DNA of 64,000 nucleotides from NCBI RefSeq assembly GCF_963667585.1, contig NZ_OY763420.1, forward strand, positions 2,845,936 through 2,909,935, read 5' to 3'. This DNA comes from an uncultured Dethiosulfovibrio sp. (GTDB lineage Bacteria > Synergistota > Synergistia > Synergistales > Dethiosulfovibrionaceae). Made by a program: the position numbers and the translations under genes. The number at the start of each line of letters is the position of its first letter. Within the stretch, counting starts at the first letter, position 1. This document shows, piece by piece, positions 1-8,874 of the stretch. A model generated the notes under the pieces. The model had not been told where the DNA came from and did not search any database. It saw only the letters and a list, made by a program, of their open reading frames with translations.

Positions 1-1
1 G

Positions 2-691
2 TTGAACGTTACCGCTCCCTCCGACAGGACGAATGGATCTATCGCAGGGGACATAGTCGTCGTAGGAGTGCCGGTCTACTCCGGACGAATTCCCAAGGAA
101 GCCATATCCTTTCTTGAGACCTTGAGAGGTGATGGACGGCCCGCTGTAGCCGTGGTTGTCTACGGAAACAGGCATTACGACGACGCCCTGCTGGAGCTGG
201 GGAACACACTCCTTGGATCGGGGTTTAAGGTCGTGGCCGGTGGCGCTTTTATCGGAGAGCACTCTTTCGCCACGGAGGAATACCCTACCGCACTGGGACG
301 GCCGGACCAGGACGATATGGCTCGTGCCCAGTCCTTCGGAAAGGCTATCAGAGAGCTCTGCCTTGGGGGGTCGGAGGACATCTCAGAGGTGGAGCTTCCT
401 GGAAAGGAACCCTACAAAGAGCCATCTGTCATGCCAGAGGGTTCGCCTGAGACGATCTTGGAGAAGTGTACCCTCTGCGGCAAATGCGCCTCCTTGTGTC
501 CAGTCGGGGCCATAGACGTCCTCGATCCGTCGATTACCGACGGAGTCGCCTGCACCTTTTGCTGTGCCTGCGTCAAAGGCTGCCCCACCGGCGCCAGGGT
601 CTTGACCCTTGAACCGGTGGCATCGGTTAGTAAAAAGCTCTGGGATAACTTCTCCGCCAGAAGGGAACCGGAGGTCTTTATACCTATGTAG
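2..691 (+). CDS. EFR1-type flavodoxin/ferredoxin protein, C-terminal part
   Basis: The 5' end is cut by the window, so the apparent TTG start at position 2 is probably internal. The first ~115 residues look like the second half of a flavodoxin fold (VVVGVPVYSGRIP, then VVVYGNRHYDDAL). Two 4Fe-4S motifs follow: Cys156-x2-Cys159-x2-Cys162-x3-Cys166-Pro and Cys184-x2-Cys187-x2-Cys190-x3-Cys194-Pro. This flavodoxin plus 2[4Fe-4S] layout is that of the EFR1 ferrodoxin family, presumed cytoplasmic electron-transfer proteins. An extra Cys188 lies beside the second cluster. The redox partner cannot be deduced from the context. Confidence 0.8.
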   Translation: MNVTAPSDRTNGSIAGDIVVVGVPVYSGRIPKEAISFLETLRGDGRPAVAVVVYGNRHYDDALLELGNTLLGSGFKVVAGGAFIGEHSFATEEYPTALGRPDQDDMARAQSFGKAIRELCLGGSEDISEVELPGKEPYKEPSVMPEGSPETILEKCTLCGKCASLCPVGAIDVLDPSITDGVACTFCCACVKGCPTGARVLTLEPVASVSKKLWDNFSARREPEVFIPM

Positions 692-762
692 GGGCTGTAC
701 GCTATCTGGTCTTATAGGTATAATCTTTATTCGAAAACATAATTTATTTAGGATAGGGAGAG

Positions 763-1776
763 GTGATGCTTATGGGTCTCAGAGCGATAGTAGGGCTTGT
801 CCTTTTGATGACGCCGCTTTTGTCCCAATCGGTGGCTTTCTCGGAGGAGATCGACACGAATCGGTTGGAGGAATTTATCGGTGAAGAGCACTGTGTCCTA
901 GTCGATACCAGAGACAGCGATGCCTTTAACGGCTGGAGACTGGACGATGTTTCCAGAGGAGGCCATATCGTCGGTGCGGTCAATTTCTCCGCTTCCTGGC
1001 TCGACATTGACCATAAGGGCGGAGAAGAGGTTTTAAAGCAGGCTTTGTCCGACAAGGGAATCGTAAAGGACAAAACGGTGGTACTCTACGATGTAAATGG
1101 TCGTGATGCCGCTAAGGTTAAGGTATGGCTCGAAGGCAGAGGTTTTGGCGACATATTAACCTACGATGCTAAAAAATGGATCGACGACCCGGCGCATCCT
1201 GTGGAGACTCTGCCTGGCTACGGTCTATTGATTCCTGCTGAGGTGCTGAAGGACCTTGTGAACGGCAAGAGGCCGGAGACCTTCGAAAACGCCGGAAAGA
1301 TCATAATACTGGAGGCCAGCTGGGGAGAGGAAAAGAACTCTTACGCCAAGGGCCATATCCCTGGTGCAGTTCACGTCGACACCGACTGGGTAGAGCCTCC
1401 GGTAGAACGACTCTTGAAAGGCGAGGATAAACCTGTGACCATGTGGATCTTGGCCTCCGACGATAAGCTGATGGACCTGGCCAAGAGACTTGGCGTTTCC
1501 GCGAGCGATACTGTCGTCGTTACAGGTGAAAACCAGATGGCGGCCTACAGAGTGGCATTTGTCATGGAGTATCTGGGAGTCGAAGACGTCAGGGCCCTCA
1601 ACGGTGGCATAGGTAGCTGGGTACGTGCGGGATACTCGTTGGACACCGATAGCGTCAAGGGCGAGCCGTCGTCGACTTTGGCAGAACATCCCCTGGCAGG
1701 CCTGAAATATTGGACTCTCTTGACCAGACCAAAGAGAGACTTGCTAGCGACGATAGTTTTGTGTTGGTGGACATAA
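763..1776 (+). CDS. Rhodanese-domain protein, 5' part of a frameshifted gene
   Basis: The protein opens with a signal peptide (hydrophobic core about residues 5-22), so the product is exported. Two rhodanese-like domains follow (about 30-150 and 165-300). Both lack the catalytic Cys: the loops read LYDVNGRD and WILASDDK, so these domains are probably structural. Possible starts are GTG 763, ATG 766 and ATG 772; GGGAGAGG at 756-763 best suits 766 or 772. The frame runs into unrelated residues after about 1692 and stops at 1776, while the third rhodanese domain continues in the -1 frame. The change maps near CCCC at 1690-1693. It is either a real mutation, a sequencing error, or less likely programmed slippage. 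Confidence 0.75.
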   Translation: MMLMGLRAIVGLVLLMTPLLSQSVAFSEEIDTNRLEEFIGEEHCVLVDTRDSDAFNGWRLDDVSRGGHIVGAVNFSASWLDIDHKGGEEVLKQALSDKGIVKDKTVVLYDVNGRDAAKVKVWLEGRGFGDILTYDAKKWIDDPAHPVETLPGYGLLIPAEVLKDLVNGKRPETFENAGKIIILEASWGEEKNSYAKGHIPGAVHVDTDWVEPPVERLLKGEDKPVTMWILASDDKLMDLAKRLGVSASDTVVVTGENQMAAYRVAFVMEYLGVEDVRALNGGIGSWVRAGYSLDTDSVKGEPSSTLAEHPLAGLKYWTLLTRPKRDLLATIVLCWWT

Positions 1777-2132
1777 GGACCTGGGATGAGCATATCGGTG
1801 AGGTCTCGGGATACTCCTATCACCACAGAAAGGGACGTATTCCAGGCTCCGTCTTTGCCTACGCAGGCAAGACCGACTCCAACTCTCTGGACTACTATCG
1901 AAACTTAGACGGAACTATGAGAGAGCCTAGAGATATTCTTTCCATGTGGGAGAGCTGCGGCGTCGATACGTCAAAGCATCTATCGTTTATGTGCGGTAGC
2001 GGCTGGCGGGCTGCGGAGGTCTGGTTCTACGCTAGGGCCATGGGCCTTGATGATACCTCTATGTTCAGCGACGGTTGGATAGGATGGAGCAACGAAGGAT
2101 ATCCCTTCGAAACAGGGGAGCCGGTAAGATAG
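1710..2132 (+). CDS. Rhodanese domain with catalytic Cys, 3' part of the frameshifted gene
   Basis: This frame continues the preceding gene. Upstream of TTG 1710 it is open back to at least 1692 and reads PGRPEILDS, which is natural linker sequence for a tandem rhodanese. The domain carries a complete active-site loop, FMCGSGWRAAEV, with the nucleophilic Cys absent from the two upstream domains. No good ribosome-binding site precedes 1710, so independent translation is unlikely. The likely intact product is a secreted three-domain sulfurtransferase of about 450 residues. As the sequence stands, the exported product would lose the only catalytic domain. Confidence 0.75.
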   Translation: MDSLDQTKERLASDDSFVLVDIRTWDEHIGEVSGYSYHHRKGRIPGSVFAYAGKTDSNSLDYYRNLDGTMREPRDILSMWESCGVDTSKHLSFMCGSGWRAAEVWFYARAMGLDDTSMFSDGWIGWSNEGYPFETGEPVR

Positions 2133-2142
2133 GCGCTTCGAT

Positions 2143-2178
2143 AAAAAGGCCCGGGAAAGTCTCTCCCAGGGCCTTTTT
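2143..2178 (+). terminator. Intrinsic terminator after the rhodanese gene
   Basis: The stem AAAAAGGCCC-GGGA pairs with TCCC-A-GGGCCTTTTT, giving a GC-rich hairpin followed by a T tract. It lies 10 bases after the TAG at 2132. Confidence 0.85.
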
Positions 2179-2263
2179 CCTCTTTTTGGTGTTTATTGTG
2201 CAGGTTTCTCTTCTGGCCCTCTGCCCCGTTCTCCGTTGGCTCTGTGAGAAGAGAGCGGGAGTC

Positions 2264-2578
2264 ATGAAGCACGTATATTACAGGTCCGTTCAGCTACGCT
2301 ACGGCATCATGTCCGACGGCAATATGACGTTACTTTCGGTGGCCGCATCGCTTTCCGCTCTGGCTCTGATTTACTTCGCCTTTATCCGGCGAGACAGATT
2401 GAGCCGAATTTGTCTCGCGGAGATTTGGTGGGGGGCCTGCCTCGGCCTGTTCCTAGCCTCTGTCACGGCAATGAGATGGTCGACAGATCACGTCGCCTAT
2501 CGCTATGTCGTTATGACGGCCTTTTGGCCATGGATTATCCAACTTGCCCCACTCTTAACCTGTCGTAGGAAGGCCTAA
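2264..2578 (+). CDS. Small hypothetical membrane protein
   Basis: This 104-residue frame was not recognised. ATG 2264 is preceded by a modest GAGCGGGA. Two or three hydrophobic segments are visible: about residues 20-35 (LLSVAASLSALALIYFAF), 45-60 and 80-95. The reading frame is open far upstream through the terminator, so its length alone is weak evidence. A longer start near 2189 would add another hydrophobic helix. It may be a real small inner-membrane protein or a chance frame. Confidence 0.4.
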   Translation: MKHVYYRSVQLRYGIMSDGNMTLLSVAASLSALALIYFAFIRRDRLSRICLAEIWWGACLGLFLASVTAMRWSTDHVAYRYVVMTAFWPWIIQLAPLLTCRRKA

Positions 2579-2677
2579 AGCATAGAAATTCTGGTCTGTC
2601 CTTTTTGAGGCTGTCGATGTAATATCGTCGGGTAACCTTAAAGTGTTGTACACTGGTGGCTTATAGGAGGGGGTGAC

Positions 2678-3712
2678 ATGGTGCAGAAAGCAACAGCGAA
2701 AATATCGGCCTTTGCCATCCTATGTGCCGTTTTTGTCGCCATTGCCGTCGGTCCCTCCGAGGCCAAGGTCTCCCAGGGTGCCATGGAGAGGGCGTGGGAG
2801 AGGCTGTCAGAGACCACCGGCTTTAATGCGTCGTTACACCTGGAGGAGAAGGACGAGACTAACGCCTACATAACCATCGAAAACGGTGCCTATAAGGTCG
2901 TCGTCTTTCGGGGGCTGTTGAACGTCCTTGAGACCGAGGACGAGATCGCAGGGGTTTTGGCCCACGAGATGGGACACGGGATCCACGGCCATCTTGAGTC
3001 AGCCATGAAGCGAAACGCCGGGATCGGCCTCCTGTCGGTTCTCCTGAACGAACTGCTGGACAACGACACTGTGGAGGTCGCCATAGGCTTAGGGGCAACC
3101 CTGGCGGTTCAGGGATACAGCAGGGAACAGGAGGTCGAGGCGGACGACGCCGGAGTGGAGTACGCCTACAAGGCGGGATACTCTGCCTGGTCGCTGTACA
3201 ACGCCATAAAAAGGATGGCCGACAACGGCCAAGTGACCTCCCCCAGCGGCTTCAACTCCCATCCCCCCACGGAGCGGAGGATGACCAGGCTCGCCGCCCA
3301 GGCCGAGGGGTGGGAGAAAAGCTACGTCAGGGAAAAGAGAAAATCCAAGCTACCCGAAAAGGAGGCCCCAAAACCCAAGGCCCTCCCGGTGGACGGCTTC
3401 GACCCAAACGGATCGGACCAGGCTAAAGTCATATCCACCTATCCTATAGAGAATGGCCTTAAAAACGTCCTTGGCATAATCCAGAGGGACGGATACGGCA
3501 AATACTCCTCCGGCAGGTATAAAGAGGCGGCCGCCTCCTTCGCCAGAGGTGTGGAATCCTACGATGGAAACTACCTGGGCGCTCTGTGGGCAGCAAGAGC
3601 CTACCACAGGGCTGGTCGGAAGGACGAGGCCCGCCGTTGGGTGGACTTGGCGCTGTCCATAAACGAGGACTACAGGCCAGCTAAGGAGCTTAAAGAGGAG
3701 CTCATGCCATAG
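2678..3712 (+). CDS. M48-family zinc metalloprotease with C-terminal TPR-like repeats
   Basis: The 344-residue protein starts at ATG 2678 behind GGAGGGGG. An N-terminal signal sequence ends near residue 29 (GPSEA-K), so it acts outside the cytoplasm. The zinc motif is HEMGH at residues 96-100, with the third ligand probably Glu154 in EVEADDAG. This is the peptidase M48 arrangement seen in BepA/YfgC-like and Oma1-like proteases of the cell envelope. Residues about 265-340 form TPR-like helices (AAASFARGVESYDGNYLGAL, AYHRAGRKDEARRWV), as in BepA. A role in envelope protein quality control is inferred from the family. Confidence 0.85.
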   Translation: MVQKATAKISAFAILCAVFVAIAVGPSEAKVSQGAMERAWERLSETTGFNASLHLEEKDETNAYITIENGAYKVVVFRGLLNVLETEDEIAGVLAHEMGHGIHGHLESAMKRNAGIGLLSVLLNELLDNDTVEVAIGLGATLAVQGYSREQEVEADDAGVEYAYKAGYSAWSLYNAIKRMADNGQVTSPSGFNSHPPTERRMTRLAAQAEGWEKSYVREKRKSKLPEKEAPKPKALPVDGFDPNGSDQAKVISTYPIENGLKNVLGIIQRDGYGKYSSGRYKEAAASFARGVESYDGNYLGALWAARAYHRAGRKDEARRWVDLALSINEDYRPAKELKEELMP

Positions 3713-3720
3713 AGCGGCAG

Positions 3721-3762
3721 AAGAGGAGGGGCGATTCGAATTTTCGAGTCGCCCCTCCTCTT
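3721..3762. terminator. Bidirectional terminator
   Basis: AAGAGGAGGGGCGA pairs with TCGCCCCTCCTCTT, with a further internal stem in the loop. It separates the plus-strand protease from the convergent minus-strand gene ending at 3794 and can serve both. Confidence 0.8.
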
Positions 3763-3793
3763 CTTATGTACTGTTGTTTCTGATGGTATTGGC

Positions 3794-4627
3794 CTACGAA
3801 AGTATTGCTTTGGGGTTTACTCGTATCATAGTTTCCAGTTCGGACGTTGAAAATCCTTGTTCGTGCAGTAGCGTTAGATATTCCACCATGCCTTCGTCGG
3901 GAAACGGCGAGTCCTTCTGGCCGAAGTCCGTGGACAGTACGACGTGCTCAATCCCCACCGCACGGATCTGAGGGACAATTTCCTCAACCGTGACTTTCTT
4001 CCGGTGAACGGTGAAGTAGCTGTGTTCTATGAAAGCTCCGAAGGATACGCACTTTCTCTGTTGCTCCTCGGTGTACAGGTCTGCCGGGTTGTCTGCGTGG
4101 GTCACTATGGCTCGTTTGACGCCGTGCTCCTTGGCCGCTTGTAGCAGGATCAATCCCTCCGAGGCTCCTACGTGTCCAGTGGCAACAACCATATTTCTCT
4201 GGGCCGCTACCTCCAGTATCTCATGGACCTCCCGCTTGAGAGTACCGTCCTCTTGGAGCAGAGTGAGGTAGCCTGACGAAGGGGAAATGGCTACGTTGGA
4301 TTTTGCCTGTTGGTATGATAGAGAGTCAAGCGTGGGCATCCACACGAACTTCCCGCCCATTTCCGCGCATTTTTCCACCCCAAAAGGGTTTAGTCCTCCG
4401 ACGGATCGGTTCAAGGTTATTCCTCCGGCCACGGACAATCGAGGAAAACTTAGTTTGAGCAGAGAAGCCCTGGAGGCCGTCTCGAACCAGTGGTTCTTTA
4501 TGACCATACCAGCCATGCCTGCCGCCATGCAACGCACTGCCATCTCCACGTCGGTGCATTTCCTTGGTAACACGTCAGGTGTTGTATGGACATGGAGGTC
4601 GTAGGATTGCGACAGTAGCTCTTTCAT
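3794..4627 (-). CDS. DUF6282 amidohydrolase-like protein
   Basis: The 277-residue protein carries a metal-site-like DLHVHTTPD near the N terminus, then KNHWFETA, TGHVGASEG, VTHADNPAD and STDFGQ. These are the spaced His/Asp motifs of a TIM-barrel metal-dependent hydrolase of the DUF6282 family. No specific reaction is established for the family. It is the last gene of the minus-strand group with an SLC13-type permease, RraA and an NAD(P) oxidoreductase. A hydrolytic step in breakdown of the imported substrate is a reasonable guess. Confidence 0.75.
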   Translation of the reverse strand: MKELLSQSYDLHVHTTPDVLPRKCTDVEMAVRCMAAGMAGMVIKNHWFETASRASLLKLSFPRLSVAGGITLNRSVGGLNPFGVEKCAEMGGKFVWMPTLDSLSYQQAKSNVAISPSSGYLTLLQEDGTLKREVHEILEVAAQRNMVVATGHVGASEGLILLQAAKEHGVKRAIVTHADNPADLYTEEQQRKCVSFGAFIEHSYFTVHRKKVTVEEIVPQIRAVGIEHVVLSTDFGQKDSPFPDEGMVEYLTLLHEQGFSTSELETMIRVNPKAILS

Positions 4628-4646
4628 AGTCCTATACCCCGTGCCC

Positions 4647-5900
4647 CTAATAGGGCAGAACGAAGGGAATTGTCACTAAAATGACCAGATAGGTGAGAAG
4701 TATCATGGGTACACCGATCTTCATAAAGTCGATGAACTTGTAGTTGGTCCAGCCTACGGTCATCATGTTCTGAGGTGCAGCGAACGGCGTGGCGTATGAG
4801 GCTGCTCCCGCCAGAGTGATTATCATGGCGATAGGATACGGGCTGACCCCGATGGATTCCGCTATTGACATGCCGATGGGGAGAAATACCAAAATGGTCG
4901 GTATGTTAGACATTACCTGGGTTATGGCGGTCGTCGTAAAGAATATGACCGTTGTTATTGCGAAAGAGCTGGGATGTTCTCCCAGGATCTCCAGGATCAG
5001 GTTGGCCATAACGTTACCGGCTCCGCTGGCCTTTATTCCGGCAGACATGGCGCTCAAGGCTCCTACCAGTATGAGGCAATTCCAGTCGATGGCGTGGATA
5101 GCGTCCTTGATCGTCATGCATCTGGTTCCGACTATGACTAAGGCCCCTACCACCGCCGCGATGTGCATGGGGATCGCCTTCGGAGCCATGGCGATCACGG
5201 TAAGCACTGCGGCCATGGTCAGGCAGGCGATGATTGCGCACTTTTTGTTGAAGGGTTTTTTCTCTATCTGTGCGAACTCGGGGACGTACCCGGTGTCAGG
5301 CAAATATTTGGCTCCAACGAACGCAAAGAAAATAGTTCCTACGATGCAGACCCCTACCCCGAAGGGAGTTATGGCAAAAAAGCCGAATGGTACGTAGCCT
5401 AGGTTTGCCATAACTCCCGCTGCGGCGGCGTTCGAGCCCACTCCGACCAAGGTCACGAAGCCGCCGAACTGAGATCCGAATAGCAGTGCTAGCAATGTCT
5501 TGGATGGGCCGAGATCGGCGGATAGACACATGGCGGTTACGAGAGGAGCCATGGAAACGATGACCCCTATGTTGCTGCATATGGAGCTTAGGAAGCAGGA
5601 GACGATAAGCGTCACCAGTATGATGTTTCGTTCGCTCTTTCCAGTGATCTTTACCATCCTTTTGCCGATGATATCTGTGATTCCCGTATGGAATAGGGAA
5701 GATCCCACCACCATCATCGCCGCTAGCAAAACGATAATGTTGCTGTTATACCCGGCGAAGACATCGCGAACCGGGATTATTCCGGTGTATGCGTAGGCGA
5801 TAGATGAGGCAATTGCAGTGACCACTATAGGAACAGGTTCCCATATAAAAAGTAAGATGGTTACCAGGAGAATGGCTAGACTAATGGTGATGGGGCTCAA
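4647..5900 (-). CDS. SLC13/ArsB-NhaD superfamily anion permease
   Basis: The 417-residue polytopic membrane protein has about ten or eleven hydrophobic segments, as in DASS/ArsB-type ion transporters. It contains the conserved segments SSICSNIGVIV and VMSNIPTILVFLPIG in the two halves, consistent with paired re-entrant loops. The start is TTG at 5900 behind GGGAGAG. It sits 19 bases upstream of the DUF6282 gene and 62 bases downstream of the RraA gene, so it probably brings a di- or tricarboxylate or related anion to those enzymes. The substrate is unknown. Confidence 0.8.
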   Translation of the reverse strand: MSPITISLAILLVTILLFIWEPVPIVVTAIASSIAYAYTGIIPVRDVFAGYNSNIIVLLAAMMVVGSSLFHTGITDIIGKRMVKITGKSERNIILVTLIVSCFLSSICSNIGVIVSMAPLVTAMCLSADLGPSKTLLALLFGSQFGGFVTLVGVGSNAAAAGVMANLGYVPFGFFAITPFGVGVCIVGTIFFAFVGAKYLPDTGYVPEFAQIEKKPFNKKCAIIACLTMAAVLTVIAMAPKAIPMHIAAVVGALVIVGTRCMTIKDAIHAIDWNCLILVGALSAMSAGIKASGAGNVMANLILEILGEHPSSFAITTVIFFTTTAITQVMSNIPTILVFLPIGMSIAESIGVSPYPIAMIITLAGAASYATPFAAPQNMMTVGWTNYKFIDFMKIGVPMILLTYLVILVTIPFVLPY

Positions 5901-5962
5901 TAAAAACTCTCCCTTCCTTCGATTGAGGTGTTAAACCGGTGTCGACGACGTCTATCCTTGTC

Positions 5963-6664
5963 TTAGGGACGATAGACGTCGTCGATGATCTCAAATCCCT
6001 TTTCCTCTAGAAGCTTGTCGACCCATCCTCGCTTGGCGGTACCGTCTTTGGCGGCGGCCAACTTGGCCTCGTCGGATGCTTGGAACGCCTTGGCGTCTTC
6101 CAGAATTTGAGGAGCGTCCTTTCTGGGGATGACGATAACTCCGTCAGGATCGGCCAGGATTATGTCCCCGGCGTTCACGCTGACGTTGCCGCATGAAATC
6201 GGCACGTTGATCTCGCCGGGGCCCTCTTTGTAAGGACCTCCAGGAGTGGTGCCGGTACAGTAGACCGGGAAATCCCACTTGCCGATCTCGTCTATGTCAC
6301 GGATAGGTCCGTCCAGAACAATCCCGGCTATTTTCTTGGTCTCCTTGAGATAGGCCATCATGACTTCGCCCATGAGAGATCTCGTATCGTCTTCCTCGTT
6401 TGACACAACGATGACGTCACCTTCGCTACAGAGGTTCAAAGCCGCATGGAGGGCTAGGTTATCTCCTGCTCGCCCCTTGACGGTGTATGCCGGTCCTACC
6501 ATCATCTGGGCCTTGGGGCTGCTGACCAAGCGGATTCTTGGATGCATAGCGCAGCTTCGCGACATCACGTCTGCCGTGTTCGAGGCCGGGATTTTTTTGA
6601 ACTGTTCCATGATCGTTGGATCGGGCATCTCTCTTTTGATATATATGCGTTTACCTACTGGCAT
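5963..6664 (-). CDS. RraA-family aldolase/decarboxylase-like protein
   Basis: The 233-residue protein has the RraA/HMG-aldolase fold signature: GDVIVVSNEED, GEVMMAYL and IVLDGPIRDIDEI, where the Arg-Asp pair is the usual substrate and metal site. Members are either RNase E regulators or class II pyruvate aldolases/oxaloacetate decarboxylases. The catabolic neighbours favour the enzyme role. Its start codon overlaps the stop of the upstream oxidoreductase by one base (TAATG), so translation is probably coupled. The exact substrate is not visible. Confidence 0.85.
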   Translation of the reverse strand: MPVGKRIYIKREMPDPTIMEQFKKIPASNTADVMSRSCAMHPRIRLVSSPKAQMMVGPAYTVKGRAGDNLALHAALNLCSEGDVIVVSNEEDDTRSLMGEVMMAYLKETKKIAGIVLDGPIRDIDEIGKWDFPVYCTGTTPGGPYKEGPGEINVPISCGNVSVNAGDIILADPDGVIVIPRKDAPQILEDAKAFQASDEAKLAAAKDGTAKRGWVDKLLEEKGFEIIDDVYRP

Positions 6665-7551
6665 TACTTGTCCCTCCTATTTTCTCTCATGATTTCGATG
6701 ATTTCCTGCCATCCTTTAGGGGCATTGTCTATGAAACGTTCAGCGAACTTGAATTGTTCCATGTTCTCCAAACGGTGTTTTGTCGCCTCGGTCATGTCGG
6801 CGTTTATGGAGCTCTCCTCCAACATGGCTATGGACCCCTTCAATTCGGCGCCTCTACGGTGGCAATGGATGGCGGTTCCTGTGACCAGACGATTGAGATG
6901 AGACTTGAAGTCTGTGCCGTCCATCGATTTTGAGATAGAGGATACTACCTGATCGGATACGCCGTAGGCATCCGCTCCCTGGAGCATCTCGATCATGAGG
7001 GCGGCGATGCCCTTCATGAATATGCTGCGTACCAACTTGATCGCTGAGGCCGCCCCGGCTTTCTCTCCTGCGAGGGTGATCTTCATACCGTAGGGAGTCA
7101 TCATTTCGTGGAATTTTTCCGCACCGTTTCCGCTGGCCGTGATGGGAACCTCATGTTTATCTTTAGGAAGAGAGCCGAGCATCGCGGCATCTACGAAAAA
7201 AACACCGCTGTCTTTGATGGCGTCCCAGATCCTTTCCTTTACAGATGGAGTGGAGGCACTGACGTCGATATAAAGCTTCCCGGGGGTTAATGCTTCTCTT
7301 ATCTGATCGCATACGTCCATGGCAAAGGACGACGGAACTGCGACGAAGACCAAGTCGGCCCACTCTGCGATTTCACGAGCAGTCTTCAACATCTCCACCT
7401 TTGCCTCTTGGGCTCGATGTCGAATCAGCTTGCCCATGGTCTCATCGTCGGCCATGGCGTCGTAAGCGCGGATCTCGGAGATTCCTTCGCCGTTTAAACC
7501 TATGGATATGTTATAAGCGGCTTCGCCAAAACCGATAAAACCGATTTTCAT
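6664..7551 (-). CDS. NAD(P)-dependent oxidoreductase, 6PGDH-like with DUF1932-type C-terminal domain
   Basis: The chosen start is ATG 7551 because GAGGAGGA lies directly upstream; the frame is open to 7569 but the extra MKRRNK overlaps that site. The N terminus is a Rossmann fold (KIGFIGFGEAA, then VFVAVPS). The second half is helical with GEKAGAASAIKLVRSIFMKG, typical of beta-hydroxyacid dehydrogenases; this branch resembles NAD-binding proteins with a DUF1932 C-terminal domain. It is the first gene of the operon and lies about 40 bases downstream of the predicted minus-strand promoter. It probably oxidises a hydroxy-acid intermediate. Confidence 0.8.
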   Translation of the reverse strand: MKIGFIGFGEAAYNISIGLNGEGISEIRAYDAMADDETMGKLIRHRAQEAKVEMLKTAREIAEWADLVFVAVPSSFAMDVCDQIREALTPGKLYIDVSASTPSVKERIWDAIKDSGVFFVDAAMLGSLPKDKHEVPITASGNGAEKFHEMMTPYGMKITLAGEKAGAASAIKLVRSIFMKGIAALMIEMLQGADAYGVSDQVVSSISKSMDGTDFKSHLNRLVTGTAIHCHRRGAELKGSIAMLEESSINADMTEATKHRLENMEQFKFAERFIDNAPKGWQEIIEIMRENRRDK

Positions 7552-7587
7552 TTTATTCCTCCTCTTCATCTTGAAGTATTCCTTTAC

Positions 7588-7637
7588 TGATCCATGTTAG
7601 TATGAGTTTGCAACAAAACCAAACAGCTTTTTTGGGT
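7588..7637 (-). promoter_or_regulatory. Promoter and putative LysR operator, copy 1
   Basis: Read on the minus strand this holds TGTTTG (plus positions 7620-7625), a 17-base spacer and TACTAA (7597-7602), a sigma-70-like promoter for the oxidoreductase operon. The -35 box lies in the dyad CCAAA-N7-TTTGG at 7619-7635. The whole 50 bp matches 12257-12306 at 45 of 50 positions. Shared control by the LysR protein at 12352 is inference. Confidence 0.65.
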
Positions 7638-7673
7638 AATTGAGACAAGATTATTTTGTAGATGATCTTAAAA

Positions 7674-7718
7674 AAGCGAGGCGGCCCCTAGAGAAGTTCT
7701 AAAGGACCGCCTCGCTTC
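7674..7718 (-). terminator. Terminator of the Tct/amidohydrolase operon
   Basis: AAGCGAGGCGG pairs with CCGCCTCGCTT. On the minus strand it follows the stop of the amidohydrolase gene at 7724 and is trailed by a T-rich stretch. Confidence 0.75.
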
Positions 7719-7723
7719 TTGAT

Positions 7724-8857
7724 TTAAAATTCGAGATCTCGGTAGACTATATCGCCGTCCTTGACCGTCATCATAGCTTTTAGGAGAATATTTCCCGTGA
7801 TGACCTCTCCCAATCTGTCTCCAAATTTTGTGGGACAGTCTATCTCCTTAAGTATGGCGATGTCGGCTTTGCTACCGAGGGATAGAGAACCTATCTCACC
7901 CTGCATACCCAAGAGTTTTGAGGGGATCCATGTACAGCGTTCAATGACGTCCATGATGTCTATCCCCATGTTGCGATACTTCGAGAGGACGTGGAGCAGG
8001 TTGAATACAGCCGGCCTTTTGTAGAGGCTGCGGACGGTGAGGTCGGTGCTTATCGTGTCAGGCAGAAACCCCTCGGCAATCGCTGATCTTGCCACGGCGA
8101 AGGAAAAATGTATGTTGGCGTTGGCCACGTCGAAGATCACGCCCCTTTTCCGCGCTTTGAGTGTCTCTTTGGAGACGTGTCCAGAATCGTCCAGGATTGA
8201 GCCTCCATTGTCCTGGAAAGCGTGGGTCAATATGTCTCCAGGCCTCAACAGCTTGACGAGTTGATCCATGGGGCATGGCGGATTGGAGCAATGGACCATA
8301 ACCGGTACGTTCAGTTCCTCCGCTATCTCTATGGTCGCCTTTAGGGGGTCCAGTCCCAGAGAACCTACGATCTCAGCTCCCTGACGGATCTTGAGCCCTA
8401 CTAATTCGTCTCCGTAGTCATAGAAGATTCGTTTGATTTTCTTTCTATCGTAGTGTTTTGGGTCGGGATTTTCTAGGTATTGTCCTGTGGCAAGTCCAGC
8501 GGAGCACGAGTGGAGGAAGCATCGGGTTCGGAGCTTCATGCTTTTAAGCGATCCGCGATGCCCTTCGTAGGTAGCGCAGCCGGAGCTTCCGCAGTCCACG
8601 GCGGTGGTGACTCCAGAGGGAAAACAGACCGATTCTCCTGAGATGCCGATCTCTGCCAGGGGAAAGAGGTGAAGATGAAAGTCGATTAGGCCTGGAGTTA
8701 CCAACGTGCCGGAACAGTCAATTGTCTGTTTTCCCGGTCCCTCTATATTGGATTCGACCGCTGCTATCCTTCCGTCCATCACGGCGATATCGCTCTTTTC
8801 TTTTTTACCTGTTGCTGGATCGACTATCGTCCCGTTTTGGATGATCAGATCGTACAT
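7724..8857 (-). CDS. Amidohydrolase/deacetylase-family metallohydrolase
   Basis: The 377-residue protein has the cyclic amidohydrolase layout: an N-terminal beta-sandwich strand (DLIIQNGTIVDPATG), the metal motif DFHLHLFP near residues 57-64, a central barrel with MVHCSNPP and DILTHAFQD, and an Asp-containing STDLT. The C terminus returns to the sandwich (GSKADIAILKEID). It resembles dihydroorotase- and adenine-deaminase-like enzymes annotated as amidohydrolase/deacetylase family. It is encoded 17 bases after the TctA gene, so its substrate is probably what the tripartite transporter imports, or a derivative. Confidence 0.8.
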   Translation of the reverse strand: MYDLIIQNGTIVDPATGKKEKSDIAVMDGRIAAVESNIEGPGKQTIDCSGTLVTPGLIDFHLHLFPLAEIGISGESVCFPSGVTTAVDCGSSGCATYEGHRGSLKSMKLRTRCFLHSCSAGLATGQYLENPDPKHYDRKKIKRIFYDYGDELVGLKIRQGAEIVGSLGLDPLKATIEIAEELNVPVMVHCSNPPCPMDQLVKLLRPGDILTHAFQDNGGSILDDSGHVSKETLKARKRGVIFDVANANIHFSFAVARSAIAEGFLPDTISTDLTVRSLYKRPAVFNLLHVLSKYRNMGIDIMDVIERCTWIPSKLLGMQGEIGSLSLGSKADIAILKEIDCPTKFGDRLGEVITGNILLKAMMTVKDGDIVYRDLEF

Positions 8858-8874
8858 GTGCTCCCTCCTCGAAG

